Numbered from the stretch's first letter, positions 19,606 to 28,927 are shown. The stretch is DNA of 64,000 nt from Nocardia sp. SYP-A9097 (GCF_009649815.1 NZ_WJIC01000005.1:310001-374000); one strand, 5' to 3'. The notes: generated from the letters alone by a model not told the origin. Made by a program: numbers and translations.

Positions 19606-20228
19606 AAAATGAGCCGGGCGGTCAGCCGCGCTCGTTCATCGAGGAGGCGCGGCGGCGGCAGATCATTGCCGCGGCCGTCGAGGTGATCTCCGAAATCGGC
19701 TACGGCAATGCCTCATTGGCGCGAATCGCCAAGCAGGCCGGAATCTCGAAAGGTGTCATCTCCTACCACTTCGACGGTAAGGACGACCTGATGCGGCAGC
19801 TGGTCATCCAGCTGTACGTCTCCGGGGCCGAGTACATGACCCCGCTCATCACCGCGGTCGAGGGCTGGCGCGGCAAGGTGCTCACCTACATCGAATCCAA
19901 TCTGGACTTCGTGGACGCCAATAAGCGCTATGTGGCCGCCATGACCGATGTGGTGCTCAATCTGCGTGACACCGAAGGCAAATCGGTCTTCGCGACCGTC
20001 GAGGGCGCGGACGAGGTGCTGGGCCCGCTGGCGGACCTGCTGCGAGAAGGTCAGCGCGAGGGCGACTTCGGGGATTTCGATCCCGTGCTGATGGCCAAAT
20101 CCATTCGCGATGTCATCGACGGCACCGCCGGAAGAGCCATCACCGAACCGGATTTCGATGTGCGTGTGTACGCGGCTCATGTGTGCCGCATTTTCGATCT
20201 GGCATTGACCAAACAGGGGGAGCAGTGA
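19596..20228 (+). CDS. TetR-family regulator
   Basis: A 210-residue TetR protein with an N-terminal helix-turn-helix (about residues 22-68: IIAAAVEVISEIGYGNASL, IAKQAGISKGVISYHFDGKDDL) and a ligand domain. The SKGVISYHF recognition helix resembles RutR/AcrR-type members. Its stop overlaps the GTG start of a GT39 glycosyltransferase gene, so the two are co-transcribed. It may also influence the upstream importer operon, 33 bases away. Ligand unknown. Confidence 0.88.
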   Translation: MRSENEPGGQPRSFIEEARRRQIIAAAVEVISEIGYGNASLARIAKQAGISKGVISYHFDGKDDLMRQLVIQLYVSGAEYMTPLITAVEGWRGKVLTYIESNLDFVDANKRYVAAMTDVVLNLRDTEGKSVFATVEGADEVLGPLADLLREGQREGDFGDFDPVLMAKSIRDVIDGTAGRAITEPDFDVRVYAAHVCRIFDLALTKQGEQ

Positions 20229-21748
20229 CGCGAACACTGGAAACCGAAGCCGTGCAACAGGAATCGCCGGACGAGCTACCGCCCTTCGCGCTCGGCTGGG
20301 TACTGACCCTCGCCGCGCTCGGTGGAGTCGCACTGCTGGCCACGCTCGGACAGTACGGATTCTTCGGCGACGAACTGTACTTCGTCTCGGCGGGGCACCG
20401 GTTGAGCGTGAGCTATGCCGATCAGGGACCACTGCTACCCGTCATCGCCTGGTTCATGGATCTGCTGGCGCCGGGATCGATGGTGGCGCTGCGTCTTCCG
20501 TCGGTAGTGGTGACCGTGGCGGCCATGGTGATCAGCGCGCTCATCGCCCGCGAATTCGGCGGTTCGCGTGCCGCGCAGGCGCTCACCGTCATTGCCTATG
20601 CGACCGCGCCGTTCCTGCTGGTGCAGGGAACGCAGTTGTCCACCAATTCGATCGATACCGCGCTGTGGGTGCTCATCACCTGGTTGGTCATTCGATGGGT
20701 GCGCACGCGACAGGACGGGCTGCTGCTGTGGGCAGTCGCCGCGACCGCGGTCGATCTGCAGGTGAAATGGCTGGTGCCGTTCCTGTGGGCCGCCATCGCG
20801 GTCGGCGTGCTCTGCTACGGACCGCGGGAAATGCTGCGCCGACCGGTGCTATGGGCCTGTGCCGCAGGCGTTTTCGTCACCATGCTGCCCAGCTTCATCT
20901 GGCAGGCCGGGCACGATTGGCCGCAACTCGGTATGGGCGCACAGGTGGCCGCTGAACAGGATGCGGTCGGCGGACGGCTCATATTCGTGCCCATGGCGCT
21001 GGCCTCGGCCGGTGTGCTCGGTGCGGTACTGCTGCTGGGCGGGATCTGGGCGCTGCTGCGCATGCCGGAATTGCGGACGTACCGGTTCCTGGGAGTGGTG
21101 CCGGTGCTGCTGACCATCGCCTTCGTAATCACCGATGGCCGACCGTATTACGTGGTCGGCTGCTACGGCGCGGTCATGGCGGCGGGCGCGGTATTCGCCA
21201 CTCGAAAGGCCGCTGGGTGGCGGCGCTGGGCGGGTGCGGTCCTGGTGGTGGTCTCGGTGCTCGTGGTGGCGGTGACCCTGCCCCTGCAACCGGAATCCAA
21301 GGTGCAACCGGCCGCGTCCGAGCAGGACGCGTGGCGGCAACTCGGTGTCTATGGTCGATTCGGCTGGGAGGAGCTCGCCCAGGCGACGGAGGCGGCCTAC
21401 CTGGCGCTACCCGTTCCGGAGCGGGAGCACGCCGTGGTTATCGCTGACTCCTATTGGCAGGCAAGCGCATTGGATCTGGACCGGAGCAAGCACGGCCTGC
21501 CGCCGGTATACAGCCCCAATCGAGGATTCGGCTACTTCGGCACTCCGCCGGACACCGCCACCACGGTGATCTGGGTCGGCGGTGACGGCACCGAACCGCG
21601 CGAACTGTGCGGCCGTGTCACCGACGTCGGGAAAGCCGATGCGCGCCTGGGTATTCCGGGCGTCACCCGCGATATCACCATCCGGCGCTGCGACCACCCG
21701 CGCGAACCCTGGTCGCGCGAGTGGCCGAATCTGTTGCGTTTGGGGTGA
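20225..21748 (+). CDS. GT39-family (PMT/ArnT-like) membrane glycosyltransferase
   Basis: A 507-residue polytopic protein with about ten membrane segments. The first extracytoplasmic loop has the acidic pair of GT-C enzymes in FFGDELYF, followed by YADQGPLLP. The C-terminal soluble part has SYWQASALDLDR and PVYSPNRGFGYFG. Such enzymes transfer a sugar from a polyprenyl-phosphate donor outside the membrane. GTG 20225 overlaps the stop of the TetR gene. A close paralogue lies at 24870. Confidence 0.88.
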   Translation: MTRTLETEAVQQESPDELPPFALGWVLTLAALGGVALLATLGQYGFFGDELYFVSAGHRLSVSYADQGPLLPVIAWFMDLLAPGSMVALRLPSVVVTVAAMVISALIAREFGGSRAAQALTVIAYATAPFLLVQGTQLSTNSIDTALWVLITWLVIRWVRTRQDGLLLWAVAATAVDLQVKWLVPFLWAAIAVGVLCYGPREMLRRPVLWACAAGVFVTMLPSFIWQAGHDWPQLGMGAQVAAEQDAVGGRLIFVPMALASAGVLGAVLLLGGIWALLRMPELRTYRFLGVVPVLLTIAFVITDGRPYYVVGCYGAVMAAGAVFATRKAAGWRRWAGAVLVVVSVLVVAVTLPLQPESKVQPAASEQDAWRQLGVYGRFGWEELAQATEAAYLALPVPEREHAVVIADSYWQASALDLDRSKHGLPPVYSPNRGFGYFGTPPDTATTVIWVGGDGTEPRELCGRVTDVGKADARLGIPGVTRDITIRRCDHPREPWSREWPNLLRLG

Positions 21749-21760
21749 ATCCGGACGTTC

Positions 21761-22495
21761 TCAGTTTTGCGTCGCGGTCACCGAGTTCAAGGTGACCTCC
21801 GCAGCGGGGGTGCCGTCGCCGGAACCGTCCTGGACTCCGGCGGCCGCAATGTTCTGCAGCACATCCAGACCCGCGGTGACCTTGCCGAACGGGGTGTAGT
21901 TCGGGGGCAGCTGCGAATCCTTGTACACCAGGAAGAACTGGCTGCCATTGGTATTCGGACCGGAGTTGGCCATGGCCAGGGTGCCCGTGGGATACGTTGC
22001 GCCCGCGAGGTTCTCATCGGTGAAGCGGTAGCCGGGGCCGCCGGTGCCCGTGGCCGTCGGATCACCGCACTGCAGTACGAAGATGCCCTGGGTGGTCAGG
22101 CGGTGGCATTTGGTGTTGTCGAAATACTGCTGCTGGGACAGGAATACGAACGAGTTCACCGTATGCGGGGCGCGGGGTGCGTCCAGCGCGATGGCGATGG
22201 TGCCGCAGGTGCTCGCCAGCGTCGCGGTGTATCCGGCATTCTGGTCGATCGTCATGACGGGCTCGGACGGCCACTGCTTACCGTTCGGCTGTCCGCCCGT
22301 CGGGGAGGCGCAGCCCGGTGCGGTTTCGAGCCGCGGACTCGGGGTGGCATCCGCGCGGCCGGTGACCAGCACGGCGACCGCGATGGTCACACCGAGCATG
22401 CCGATCCGCCGGAGCGCCTTGCGACCGAGGCGGATTCGGCGGGTGCGCCGGGCGGGTTCGCCGTCGAGGGGCTGCGCGTGCGGTTCGGTATTCAC
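21761..22495 (-). CDS. membrane-anchored or secreted cyclophilin-type peptidyl-prolyl isomerase
   Basis: A 244-residue protein with a basic N-terminus (RRTRRIRLGRKALRR), one hydrophobic segment (IGMLGVTIAVAVLVTGRADA; signal peptide or anchor) and a cyclophilin domain (about 80-240) with TVNSFVFLSQQQYFD, TGTLAMANSGPNTNGSQFF and FGKVTAGLDVL. It would speed proline isomerisation during folding of exported proteins. AAGGAGAT upstream of ATG 22495 is a strong ribosome site. The gene is convergent with the GT39 gene, only 12 bases apart. Confidence 0.92.
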   Translation of the reverse strand: MNTEPHAQPLDGEPARRTRRIRLGRKALRRIGMLGVTIAVAVLVTGRADATPSPRLETAPGCASPTGGQPNGKQWPSEPVMTIDQNAGYTATLASTCGTIAIALDAPRAPHTVNSFVFLSQQQYFDNTKCHRLTTQGIFVLQCGDPTATGTGGPGYRFTDENLAGATYPTGTLAMANSGPNTNGSQFFLVYKDSQLPPNYTPFGKVTAGLDVLQNIAAAGVQDGSGDGTPAAEVTLNSVTATQN

Positions 22496-22664
22496 CGGTG
22501 GGGATCTCCTTCATTCGAGGATGGCGCTCGGCTGCTGATCGGACTATGCGGTCGGCATCATTCCATCTAACGGGCGCGCGCGTAGCGGGTTGGCCGGACC
22601 TGCCCGCCGGGACGCGCCGGGAGCACTCCCATTCGCCGGGTTCGCGCTGCTAACGTTCGCGCAC

Positions 22665-23345
22665 ATGAAGGTTCAACTCCGGCACAATCCGTCCTCGACC
22701 ATTGCCCGCTGCTTCCTCGCCGGCGGTGAGCCCATGCGGGTCGAGAGCGGAGCCATGGTCGCGCACTCCGCCGGAGTCGCCTTGGCCGCCAAGGCCGAAG
22801 GCGGCATTATCGCCGGACTCAAGCGTTCGGTGCTGGCGGGCGAATCGTTCTTCGTCTCCACTTTCACCGCACCGCCGTCCGGTGGCTGGGTCGATGTCGC
22901 GCCCGCCCTGCCCGGAGATATGTTGGCGCTGACCATCACTCAGGATCGGCCGTTCTTCATCAGCCGCGGCGGCTGGATCGCCAATTCGCATGCGGTGACC
23001 GTCGAGGCCAAATGGGGTGGCCTGGCCAACCTCTTCGGCGGTGAGGGCGGTTTCGGCCTGCGCGCCCACGGCGACGGCGAAGTGGTCCTCGGCGTCTTCG
23101 GCGCGATCGATGTCATCGATCTGGCCCCCGGCGAACCGGTCACCATCGACACCGGTCACGTCGTCGCCTACGACCTGGCCATGAACTTCACCATCCGCCG
23201 CGCCGTCTCCGGCCGCTCGCTGCAATCCCTCAAATCAGGCGAAGGCTTCGTCTTCGACTTCATCGGCCCCGGCCGTGTCCTGCTGCAAACCCGCAACCCC
23301 GGCGCCTTCGCCGCCTGGGCAGGTTCGGCGGCCTCCTCCGGCTAG
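22665..23345 (+). CDS. AIM24 / TIGR00266 family protein
   Basis: A 226-residue beta-rich protein of the AIM24 (TIGR00266) family, with MRVESGAMVAHSAGV and a glycine-rich ending. It is soluble, without signal or membrane segments. The family is widespread and of unknown biochemical role. ATG 22665 begins MKVQLRHNP, the usual family start; no strong ribosome site is seen. Confidence 0.85.
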   Translation: MKVQLRHNPSSTIARCFLAGGEPMRVESGAMVAHSAGVALAAKAEGGIIAGLKRSVLAGESFFVSTFTAPPSGGWVDVAPALPGDMLALTITQDRPFFISRGGWIANSHAVTVEAKWGGLANLFGGEGGFGLRAHGDGEVVLGVFGAIDVIDLAPGEPVTIDTGHVVAYDLAMNFTIRRAVSGRSLQSLKSGEGFVFDFIGPGRVLLQTRNPGAFAAWAGSAASSG

Positions 23346-23392
23346 ATAATATGACGCACATCACTTTCTCGAAGATCACGCATAATCGCAGT

Positions 23393-23406
23393 TAGAACAC
23401 GTTCTA
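23393..23406. promoter_or_regulatory. KstR-like palindrome upstream of a micropeptide ORF
   Basis: TAGAAC-ac-GTTCTA is a perfect 6-2-6 dyad that fits the mycobacterial KstR consensus TnnAACnnGTTnnA at every defined base. It lies 114 bp before the GTG of the 27-residue ORF. The regulator assignment rests on motif likeness alone. Confidence 0.55.
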
Positions 23407-23519
23407 CTTATTTCGGCCGTCGACAGGCGATGATTTTCTCCCGAGAATCTTCCCTGAATCAAAGTGAATCGTGCATGCTTCACAAGTCGACAAGTCATTT
23501 CACAGATGAGGAGTAGCGC

Positions 23520-23603
23520 GTGTCCGGATCCGCCTCGGATTTCCTGTCTCAGGTACTGATCAAGACCCTCCAGGGCCTGTTCACCGGTAGCACCGGCCAG
23601 TAG
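23520..23603 (+). CDS. 27-residue amphipathic micropeptide (hypothetical)
   Basis: GTG 23520 opens a 27-codon frame, MSGSASDFLSQVLIKTLQG then LFTGSTGQ, ending TAG at 23601-23603. AGGAG lies six bases upstream. The middle (SDFLSQVLIKTLQGLF) can form an amphipathic helix; both ends are Gly/Ser-rich. A strong terminator follows within 20 bases, and a KstR-like dyad precedes it, so the stretch looks like a complete small transcription unit. No family is recognised. It could be a membrane-active peptide, a small pore-like protein, or a leader peptide. Confidence 0.5.
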   Translation: MSGSASDFLSQVLIKTLQGLFTGSTGQ

Positions 23604-23621
23604 AGACGCGGAAACGCAAAC

Positions 23622-23653
23622 GGCCCACCAGATCGCGCGGGATCTGGTGGGCC
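23622..23653. terminator. strong terminator after the micropeptide ORF
   Basis: GGCCCACCAGATC / GATCTGGTGGGCC, a perfect 13-bp stem with a six-base loop, lies between the micropeptide ORF and the convergent Nudix gene. Confidence 0.85.
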
Positions 23654-23691
23654 TTCCTCATGTCCGGGGTTGTTCGGCTCGGAAGCGAAGG

Positions 23692-24210
23692 TCAGTGGAG
23701 GAGGTGGGGGATGAGGGTGCGGGTGTCGGGGACGAAGGGCCAGGTGGGGTCGGAGAGGTGGGTGCGGAGTTCGGCGTCGGTCCACCACCAGGCTTCGGCC
23801 ACCTCTTCGGGTTGGTGGCGGAAGGGGCCGTCGGAGCGGACTTCGTAGGCGAAGAGGTGGCAGCGCATGGGTTTTCCGGCCCATTCGCCATCCCAGGCGG
23901 CGGTGACCAGGTGGGTGGGGAGGGGGTCGGCGGGGCCCAATTCGATGCCCAGTTCTTCGCCCAGTTCGCGGATCGCGGCTTCGGCGGGGTCTTCGCCGGG
24001 GTCGAGGACGCCGCCCGCGAGGCAGTCGTGCATGCCCGCGAAGACGGCTTTGGTTTCAGTGCGGCGGTGGATGTAGACGCGGGTTCCGTCGAGGGAGCGG
24101 ACCAGGACGCCGGCGCTGGCGTGCCAGAGGCCGGTGGCGTAGACGATCGAGCGCTCCTGGGCGCCGATTTCGCGGCCTGCGGCGTCGTATACGGCGATCA
24201 TCTCCGACAT
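23692..24210 (-). CDS. Nudix hydrolase
   Basis: A 172-residue Nudix enzyme. The Nudix box GGVLDPGEDPAEAAIREL plus GEELG (about residues 66-88) has the spacing and acidic residues needed for magnesium. The N-terminal part (MIAVYDAAGREIGAQERS, YIHRRTETKAVFAGMHD) and C-terminal WWWTDAEL resemble isopentenyl-diphosphate-isomerase-like or YfcD-type Nudix proteins, so it may hydrolyse a nucleoside diphosphate derivative. Substrate unknown. ATG 24210 follows GGAAGGGA. Confidence 0.9.
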   Translation of the reverse strand: MSEMIAVYDAAGREIGAQERSIVYATGLWHASAGVLVRSLDGTRVYIHRRTETKAVFAGMHDCLAGGVLDPGEDPAEAAIRELGEELGIELGPADPLPTHLVTAAWDGEWAGKPMRCHLFAYEVRSDGPFRHQPEEVAEAWWWTDAELRTHLSDPTWPFVPDTRTLIPHLLH

Positions 24211-24352
24211 GGGGCTCCCTTCCGCGGCCGCGCTGACGGTCGGGCGGGCCTGTGCTGAACCTTAGCCAGCCGCGTGTGCGCGGCGTGCACGGATCCGGTG
24301 GTGGGGGCGTAGCCTCTGGGGCGCAACCGTTTTCGCCGGAGAGGACGAGACC

Positions 24353-24733
24353 ATGCCGCTGCCGCAGACGCTCGCGCGGATCAATCGCCGGATCAGCAAT
24401 CCCGTATTGGGTGTAATGGCCCGGGTCGCACCGGGTTTCGGGATTGTCATACATACCGGGCGGAAGTCGGGGCGGGTGTATCGGTCTCCGGTAATGGTGT
24501 TCCAGCGCGACGGTGGGTATCGGATCGCGCTCACCTATGGGCGGGATGTGGACTGGCTCAAGAATATTCGGGCGGCGGAGAGCTTCGAGTTCGAGACCCG
24601 GGGGCGCACTGTGACACTCACCGATCCGGTGGTCGGGCATGACGCTTCGGCGGCCTGGGCCCCGCCTGGTATTCGGCAGGTGCTGACGGCGCTCGCGGTG
24701 GAGTACTACGTGCAGGCCCGTCTGGCTCGATAG
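24353..24733 (+). CDS. DUF385 deazaflavin (F420)-dependent nitroreductase-family protein
   Basis: A 126-residue split-beta-barrel protein of the Ddn/FDOR-B group. TGRKSGRVYRSPVMVF and the DVDWLKNIRAA helix are the usual F420-contact segments. Ddn relatives use reduced F420 to reduce quinones or nitroaromatic compounds. It is one of three DUF385 genes in the window. It stands alone, in front of a GT39 gene. Physiological substrate unknown. Confidence 0.88.
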   Translation: MPLPQTLARINRRISNPVLGVMARVAPGFGIVIHTGRKSGRVYRSPVMVFQRDGGYRIALTYGRDVDWLKNIRAAESFEFETRGRTVTLTDPVVGHDASAAWAPPGIRQVLTALAVEYYVQARLAR

Positions 24734-24869
24734 ACCTCCGCGCGGGGTGTTGCGGACCGGGCGGACGTTCGGTGTTTCGTGTGCGGGAGCGCTTGAGGTG
24801 AAGCTGTAGATTTGCTGGTGAACCGTATTCATCAGTCCGAGCTTTACCTCACCGGGCAGGAGCACGCTG

Positions 24870-26423
24870 TTGACCGATGTGGCCGATGGTCCGGCCCAGT
24901 CGAATTCCCCAGGGCGACACCGGGCAGCGCCGGATCGACCGGAACCCGCATGGAAGGCCATCGCGGCGGTCGCCGTATCGGCTGCTGTGGTGTTGCTGTT
25001 ATCGGCGACGCGGTATGGATATTTCGGTGATGAGCTGTACTTCCTGGCGGCCGGGCGGCGACCGTCGTTCGGATACGCGGATCAGGGTCCGGTGCTGCCG
25101 TTGCTGGCTCGGCTCATGGATACCCTCGCACCCGGCTCGTACTTCGTCCTGCGGCTCCCCGCGATAGCGCTGACGGTCACCGCAATCGTGTTGTGCGCCT
25201 TGATCGCCCGCGAATTCGGCGGTGGACGCTGGGCGCAGCTCCTGGCTGCCGTCGGCTACGCCACCTCGCCATTCCTGCTGCTGCAGGGGACCATGCTCAC
25301 CACCAACGCGGTCGATACCGCGCTATGGGTGATCATCACCTGGCTGGTGGTGCGCTGGGTGCGCACCCGCAACGATTGGCTGCTCCTGGCCGCGGCACTG
25401 GTAACCGCCGTGGATATGCAGGTCAAGTGGCTGATCCCGTTCTTCTGGCTGGCGGTTGCCGCGAGCAGTCTGGTCTTCGGGCCGCGCGAACTGGTGCGCC
25501 GGCCGCTGCTCTGGGCCGGCGGTGCGATCGTGGTCATCGCCACCGTGCCCGAGTTGCTGTGGCAGGCGCAGCACGACTGGCCGCAGCTCGAAATGGGCCG
25601 GGTGATCGGGAACGAACAGGGGATCCTGGGCGGACGGCTCATGTTCCTGCCGATGTCGGTGAGCCTGGCCGGATTCCTCGGCGCGCTACTGCTGCTGTGG
25701 GGCCTGTGGGTGCTGCTGGTGTGGGAATCGTTGCGGCCCTACCGATTCCTGGGCGCGACGCCGGCGCTGCTGTTTCTGGCCTTCCTGATCACCGGCGGTC
25801 GCATCTACTACGCGGCCGGAATGTACGGGGTGCTGATCGCGGCGGGCGCGGTGGGCGTGGTCGCCACCGCCGAGCACCTGCGTATCGATCTTCGACGCGC
25901 ACTCGTCGCCGCTGTCACGGTATTGGCGTTGGGCGCAACGGCTTTCGTGCTGTATTCCACACCATGGCGGTCGGCCGGCGATGTGCATCCGCCCGCCGAC
26001 GACGCCGAGGCCGCCATCAATATCGGCGTCTACGGCTCATTCGGATGGCATGAACTCACCGATGAGGTGGAGCGCGTCTACAACGGCCTGACGCCGCAGG
26101 AACGGTCGAACGCGGTGATTCTCGCCGACACCTATTGGCAGGCAAGCGCATTGGATGAACTCGGCCGAGATCAGCTCCCGCCCATCTACAGCCCGAGCCG
26201 CGGCTTCGGCTACTTCGGCGCACCCCCCGACGACGCCACCGCCGTCATCGCCGTCGGCGGCTACGAGGCGGTGCTGCGCTACCAGTTCGAGCATGTCGAT
26301 CCGGTGGGAAAGGTGAACACCCGCATCGGATTTCCCGGCAACACCCAGGACGTGACCATCTGGAAATGCACCGGGCTGAAACGATCGTGGTCGCAGGTGT
26401 GGCCGGACTGGATGCACCTGTAG
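24870..26423 (+). CDS. GT39-family (PMT/ArnT-like) membrane glycosyltransferase, paralogue
   Basis: A 517-residue paralogue of the protein encoded at 20225. It shares YFGDELYFLAAG, YADQGPVLP, TYWQASALDELGR and IYSPSRGFGYFG, with about ten membrane segments. The TTG start at 24870 is preferred because CAGGAGC lies just upstream. A longer Pro/Ala-rich cytoplasmic N-terminus sets it apart. The two copies lie 3.1 kb apart in the same direction and probably arose by duplication. The acceptor (glycan, lipid or protein) is unknown. Confidence 0.88.
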   Translation: MTDVADGPAQSNSPGRHRAAPDRPEPAWKAIAAVAVSAAVVLLLSATRYGYFGDELYFLAAGRRPSFGYADQGPVLPLLARLMDTLAPGSYFVLRLPAIALTVTAIVLCALIAREFGGGRWAQLLAAVGYATSPFLLLQGTMLTTNAVDTALWVIITWLVVRWVRTRNDWLLLAAALVTAVDMQVKWLIPFFWLAVAASSLVFGPRELVRRPLLWAGGAIVVIATVPELLWQAQHDWPQLEMGRVIGNEQGILGGRLMFLPMSVSLAGFLGALLLLWGLWVLLVWESLRPYRFLGATPALLFLAFLITGGRIYYAAGMYGVLIAAGAVGVVATAEHLRIDLRRALVAAVTVLALGATAFVLYSTPWRSAGDVHPPADDAEAAINIGVYGSFGWHELTDEVERVYNGLTPQERSNAVILADTYWQASALDELGRDQLPPIYSPSRGFGYFGAPPDDATAVIAVGGYEAVLRYQFEHVDPVGKVNTRIGFPGNTQDVTIWKCTGLKRSWSQVWPDWMHL

Positions 26424-26446
26424 GCGATGGCTCGACCTCGCCCCGA

Positions 26447-27605
26447 TTACGGGGCGAAGGAGGCGGATTCGAGGCGGCGGGCAATGCGGGCGGCGGAGAG
26501 GGTCATGGCATCGGTGGGGCGGTGCGGGTCCAGGCCGGTGAGGTCGTGGATGCGGCCAGGCGGTAGGTGACCGTATTACGGTGGATGTTCAGCAGGCGGG
26601 CGGTGGCCAGCTGGTTGAAACCGCTGTCCACGAAGACTTCCAGGGTCTCGGCGAGCAGGGGTTGCGGGTCGAGGGGGAGTAGGACGGCGGCCAGGCCCGC
26701 ACGGGCGGGGCCGCCCGCGGCGACCGTGTACTCGAACATGAGATCGGTTCGGCGGCAGAGCATTTGCGGGCGTTCCAGGCAGCGGCCCAACTCGGCGAGG
26801 ATGCGCGCCTCGGCGAAGAGCGCAGGGACCGCACCGCGGGCGGAGGCGACGGCCACGCCGACCCAGAACGCGCGTGCGGGTAGCAGCCGGGCGGTTAGGG
26901 CCGCGGTGGTGGCGGTGCCGTCATCGCCGGGATGCAGGGGGAGCAGGGCGGTCCAGCCGCCGCTGTCCAGGCGCAGGAATACGCCGGGGATGGCTTCGAT
27001 GCGGTGCCGCAGATCGCTGGTATCGGTGGGGTGGGCCGAGCTGAGGCGGAAGACCGCTATGACGAACGCGTCCGGGACCGCGATGGCGGGTTCGTCCGCC
27101 CATTCGATCGGATCGCGGCCGGTGAGCAGGGCATCGGCGATGGCGCGGCGCCGCTCGAGTAGTCCCAGCGCGGATCGTGCACCCGCTGCACACAGGCCGT
27201 GGCGATGCGCGAGGTCATCAGGGTGACGAAATGCAGCAGCGGCATGGCCGCGTCGGCCAGCAGTTCGCGCTGATCCGCATCGGCGGCCTCGCGAATACGC
27301 GACCAGATGAATTCCGCGCCGATCCGGTAGCGGCCGAGCACCTCTTCGAGGGGTTCACCGTCGCGTACCCGGCCCAGCGCGATCTCCACGGCTTCGCGGG
27401 TGTCGTCCTCGCCGGGGCTGATTCCGGTGCGCAGATAGTCGAAGAACAGATCCACGGTGAGTTTGGTGCCGCGTTCGAAACCGCTGGCCACCAAGGATTG
27501 CGGCAGGGTCCGGTACGGCGGCATCGCGGTGGGGACCAACTCCCGCACCGCGACCGCGCTCCGATACAACTCTTCCAGCGCCCGGTCCCGGTTCAGCGCT
27601 CGCAT
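26447..27605 (-). pseudogene. PucR-type regulator, two frameshifts
   Basis: Remains of a PucR/CdaR-like regulator. The N-terminal part (MRALNRDRALEELYRSA...) runs in one frame to about 27175. The middle (GLLERRRAIADALLTGRDP... to FVDSGFNQLATARLLNIHRN) continues in a second frame. From about 26545 the last segment of the C-terminal helix-turn-helix (RIHDLTGLDPHRPTDAM) needs a third frame, ending TAA at 26449-26447. Each shift fits loss of one base. Apart from these the coding looks well preserved, so either recent inactivation or two sequencing errors are possible. It sits beside a fadD-like relic. Confidence 0.75.
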
Positions 27606-27612
27606 AACTCTC

Positions 27613-28927
27613 CTACTGCCCGTACAGCGAGTCGATAGTAGCCGCGTATGCGATAGCTATCGGTTTGCGCCTCAGTTTTCCGGTCGCCGTGAGGCATTCG
27701 CTCCCCGGGAGCCACACCTCCGGCAGCACCGCGAACTTCTTGATCTGCTCCACCCGGGAGAGCTTGGCGTTCGCCGCGTCCATCCCGTCCTGAAGAGCCT
27801 TGCGCACAATCGGGTCCCGGGCCAGCGCGGCAATACTCCGGTCCGGTAGCCGGTGACGCTCGGCGAAGCCGGCCACCAGATCGGGATCGAGGCAGATGAG
27901 TGCGGTGTTGTAGGACCGCGCCTCACCGATCACCGCGATCGGGCCCACGAGCGGAGTGTTCTCGGTGATGGTGTTCTCGATATTGGTCGGCGACATATTC
28001 TTTCCCGCCGCATCGATGATGAGCTCTTTCCTGCGATCGACGATTTTCAGGAAACCTTCGGCGTCGAGTTCGCCGATATCGCCGGTGTGCAGCCAGCCGT
28101 CCGCGTCGACGGCCTCGGCGGTCTGGTCCGGCGCACCCCGGTAGTCGCGCATGACCATTCGACCGCGCACCAGCACCTCACCGTCCGGCGCGATCCGCAC
28201 CTCCGCCCCGGGCAGCGCGGTGCCGACGGTGCCGCTTCGACTTTCACCCACACCCGGGGCACACCCAGGAAGACCGACGGATGTACCTCGGTCAACGCCT
28301 CGGCGACCTGTCCGAGATCGGGGCAGGTGGTGATCTGCCCGCCACCGATCATCGAAAGATAGTGCGCGAACCAGCGATTCGCCGCATGCGCGTCCGGCAG
28401 ATACGAGACCACCTTGTTCTCGGGTCCACCACCACCGAATTCCTCGACCACACGCGCGTTTTCGATGAAATTGGTATGCGTGAGCTCCACCTCCTTGGGC
28501 GGGTCGGTCGTGCCGGAGGTGTAGACGATGGTGAGCAGATCCGCGGGATCCACTGCCCGCCAGGACTTCTCGAAATCGAAATCCGGGTCGGGCGTGGCCT
28601 CCAGTTCGGCGAGCGAGAGCGTCCCCTCCGGCGCGTCGTCCACGCAGATCACGTGCTCGACCGTAATCCCTTGCGCCGCGGCCTGCTCCACCGCGGCCAG
28701 GATCCGCGGCAGGAACCGGCGCTCACAGATCACGGCCCTGTTGCCCGCATTGCCGAACTGGTAGACCAGCAGATCCACCGGATTGGTGCACCGTATTCGC
28801 GCCAGGTGAGGGTCTGCGCGCCGCCGAGAGTCCGCAGCGCGACCCACTCCGGATAGGCCGCGACCTGGGTTTGGAACGCCTCACACAGCGTGCGCGGCGG
28901 CACCGCCGACAGCAATGTTGAACTCAC
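27613..28927 (-). pseudogene. FadD15-like long-chain acyl-CoA ligase, internally deleted
   Basis: Fragments of an AMP-forming acyl-CoA synthetase. GTG 28927 starts VSSTLLSAVPPRTLCEAFQT and runs to TWREY. About 70 residues are then missing, and the frame changes to YQFGNAGNRAVICERRFLPR. The AMP-binding loop reads TSGTTDPPKEVELTH, with two glycines replaced by Asp and Glu. After VFLGVPRVWVKVEA roughly 150 residues are lost. The end resumes in a third frame (GTVGTALPGAEVRIAPDGEV to LTATGKLRRKPI). It is about 440 codons against about 600 for the family and cannot be active. Confidence 0.85.
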
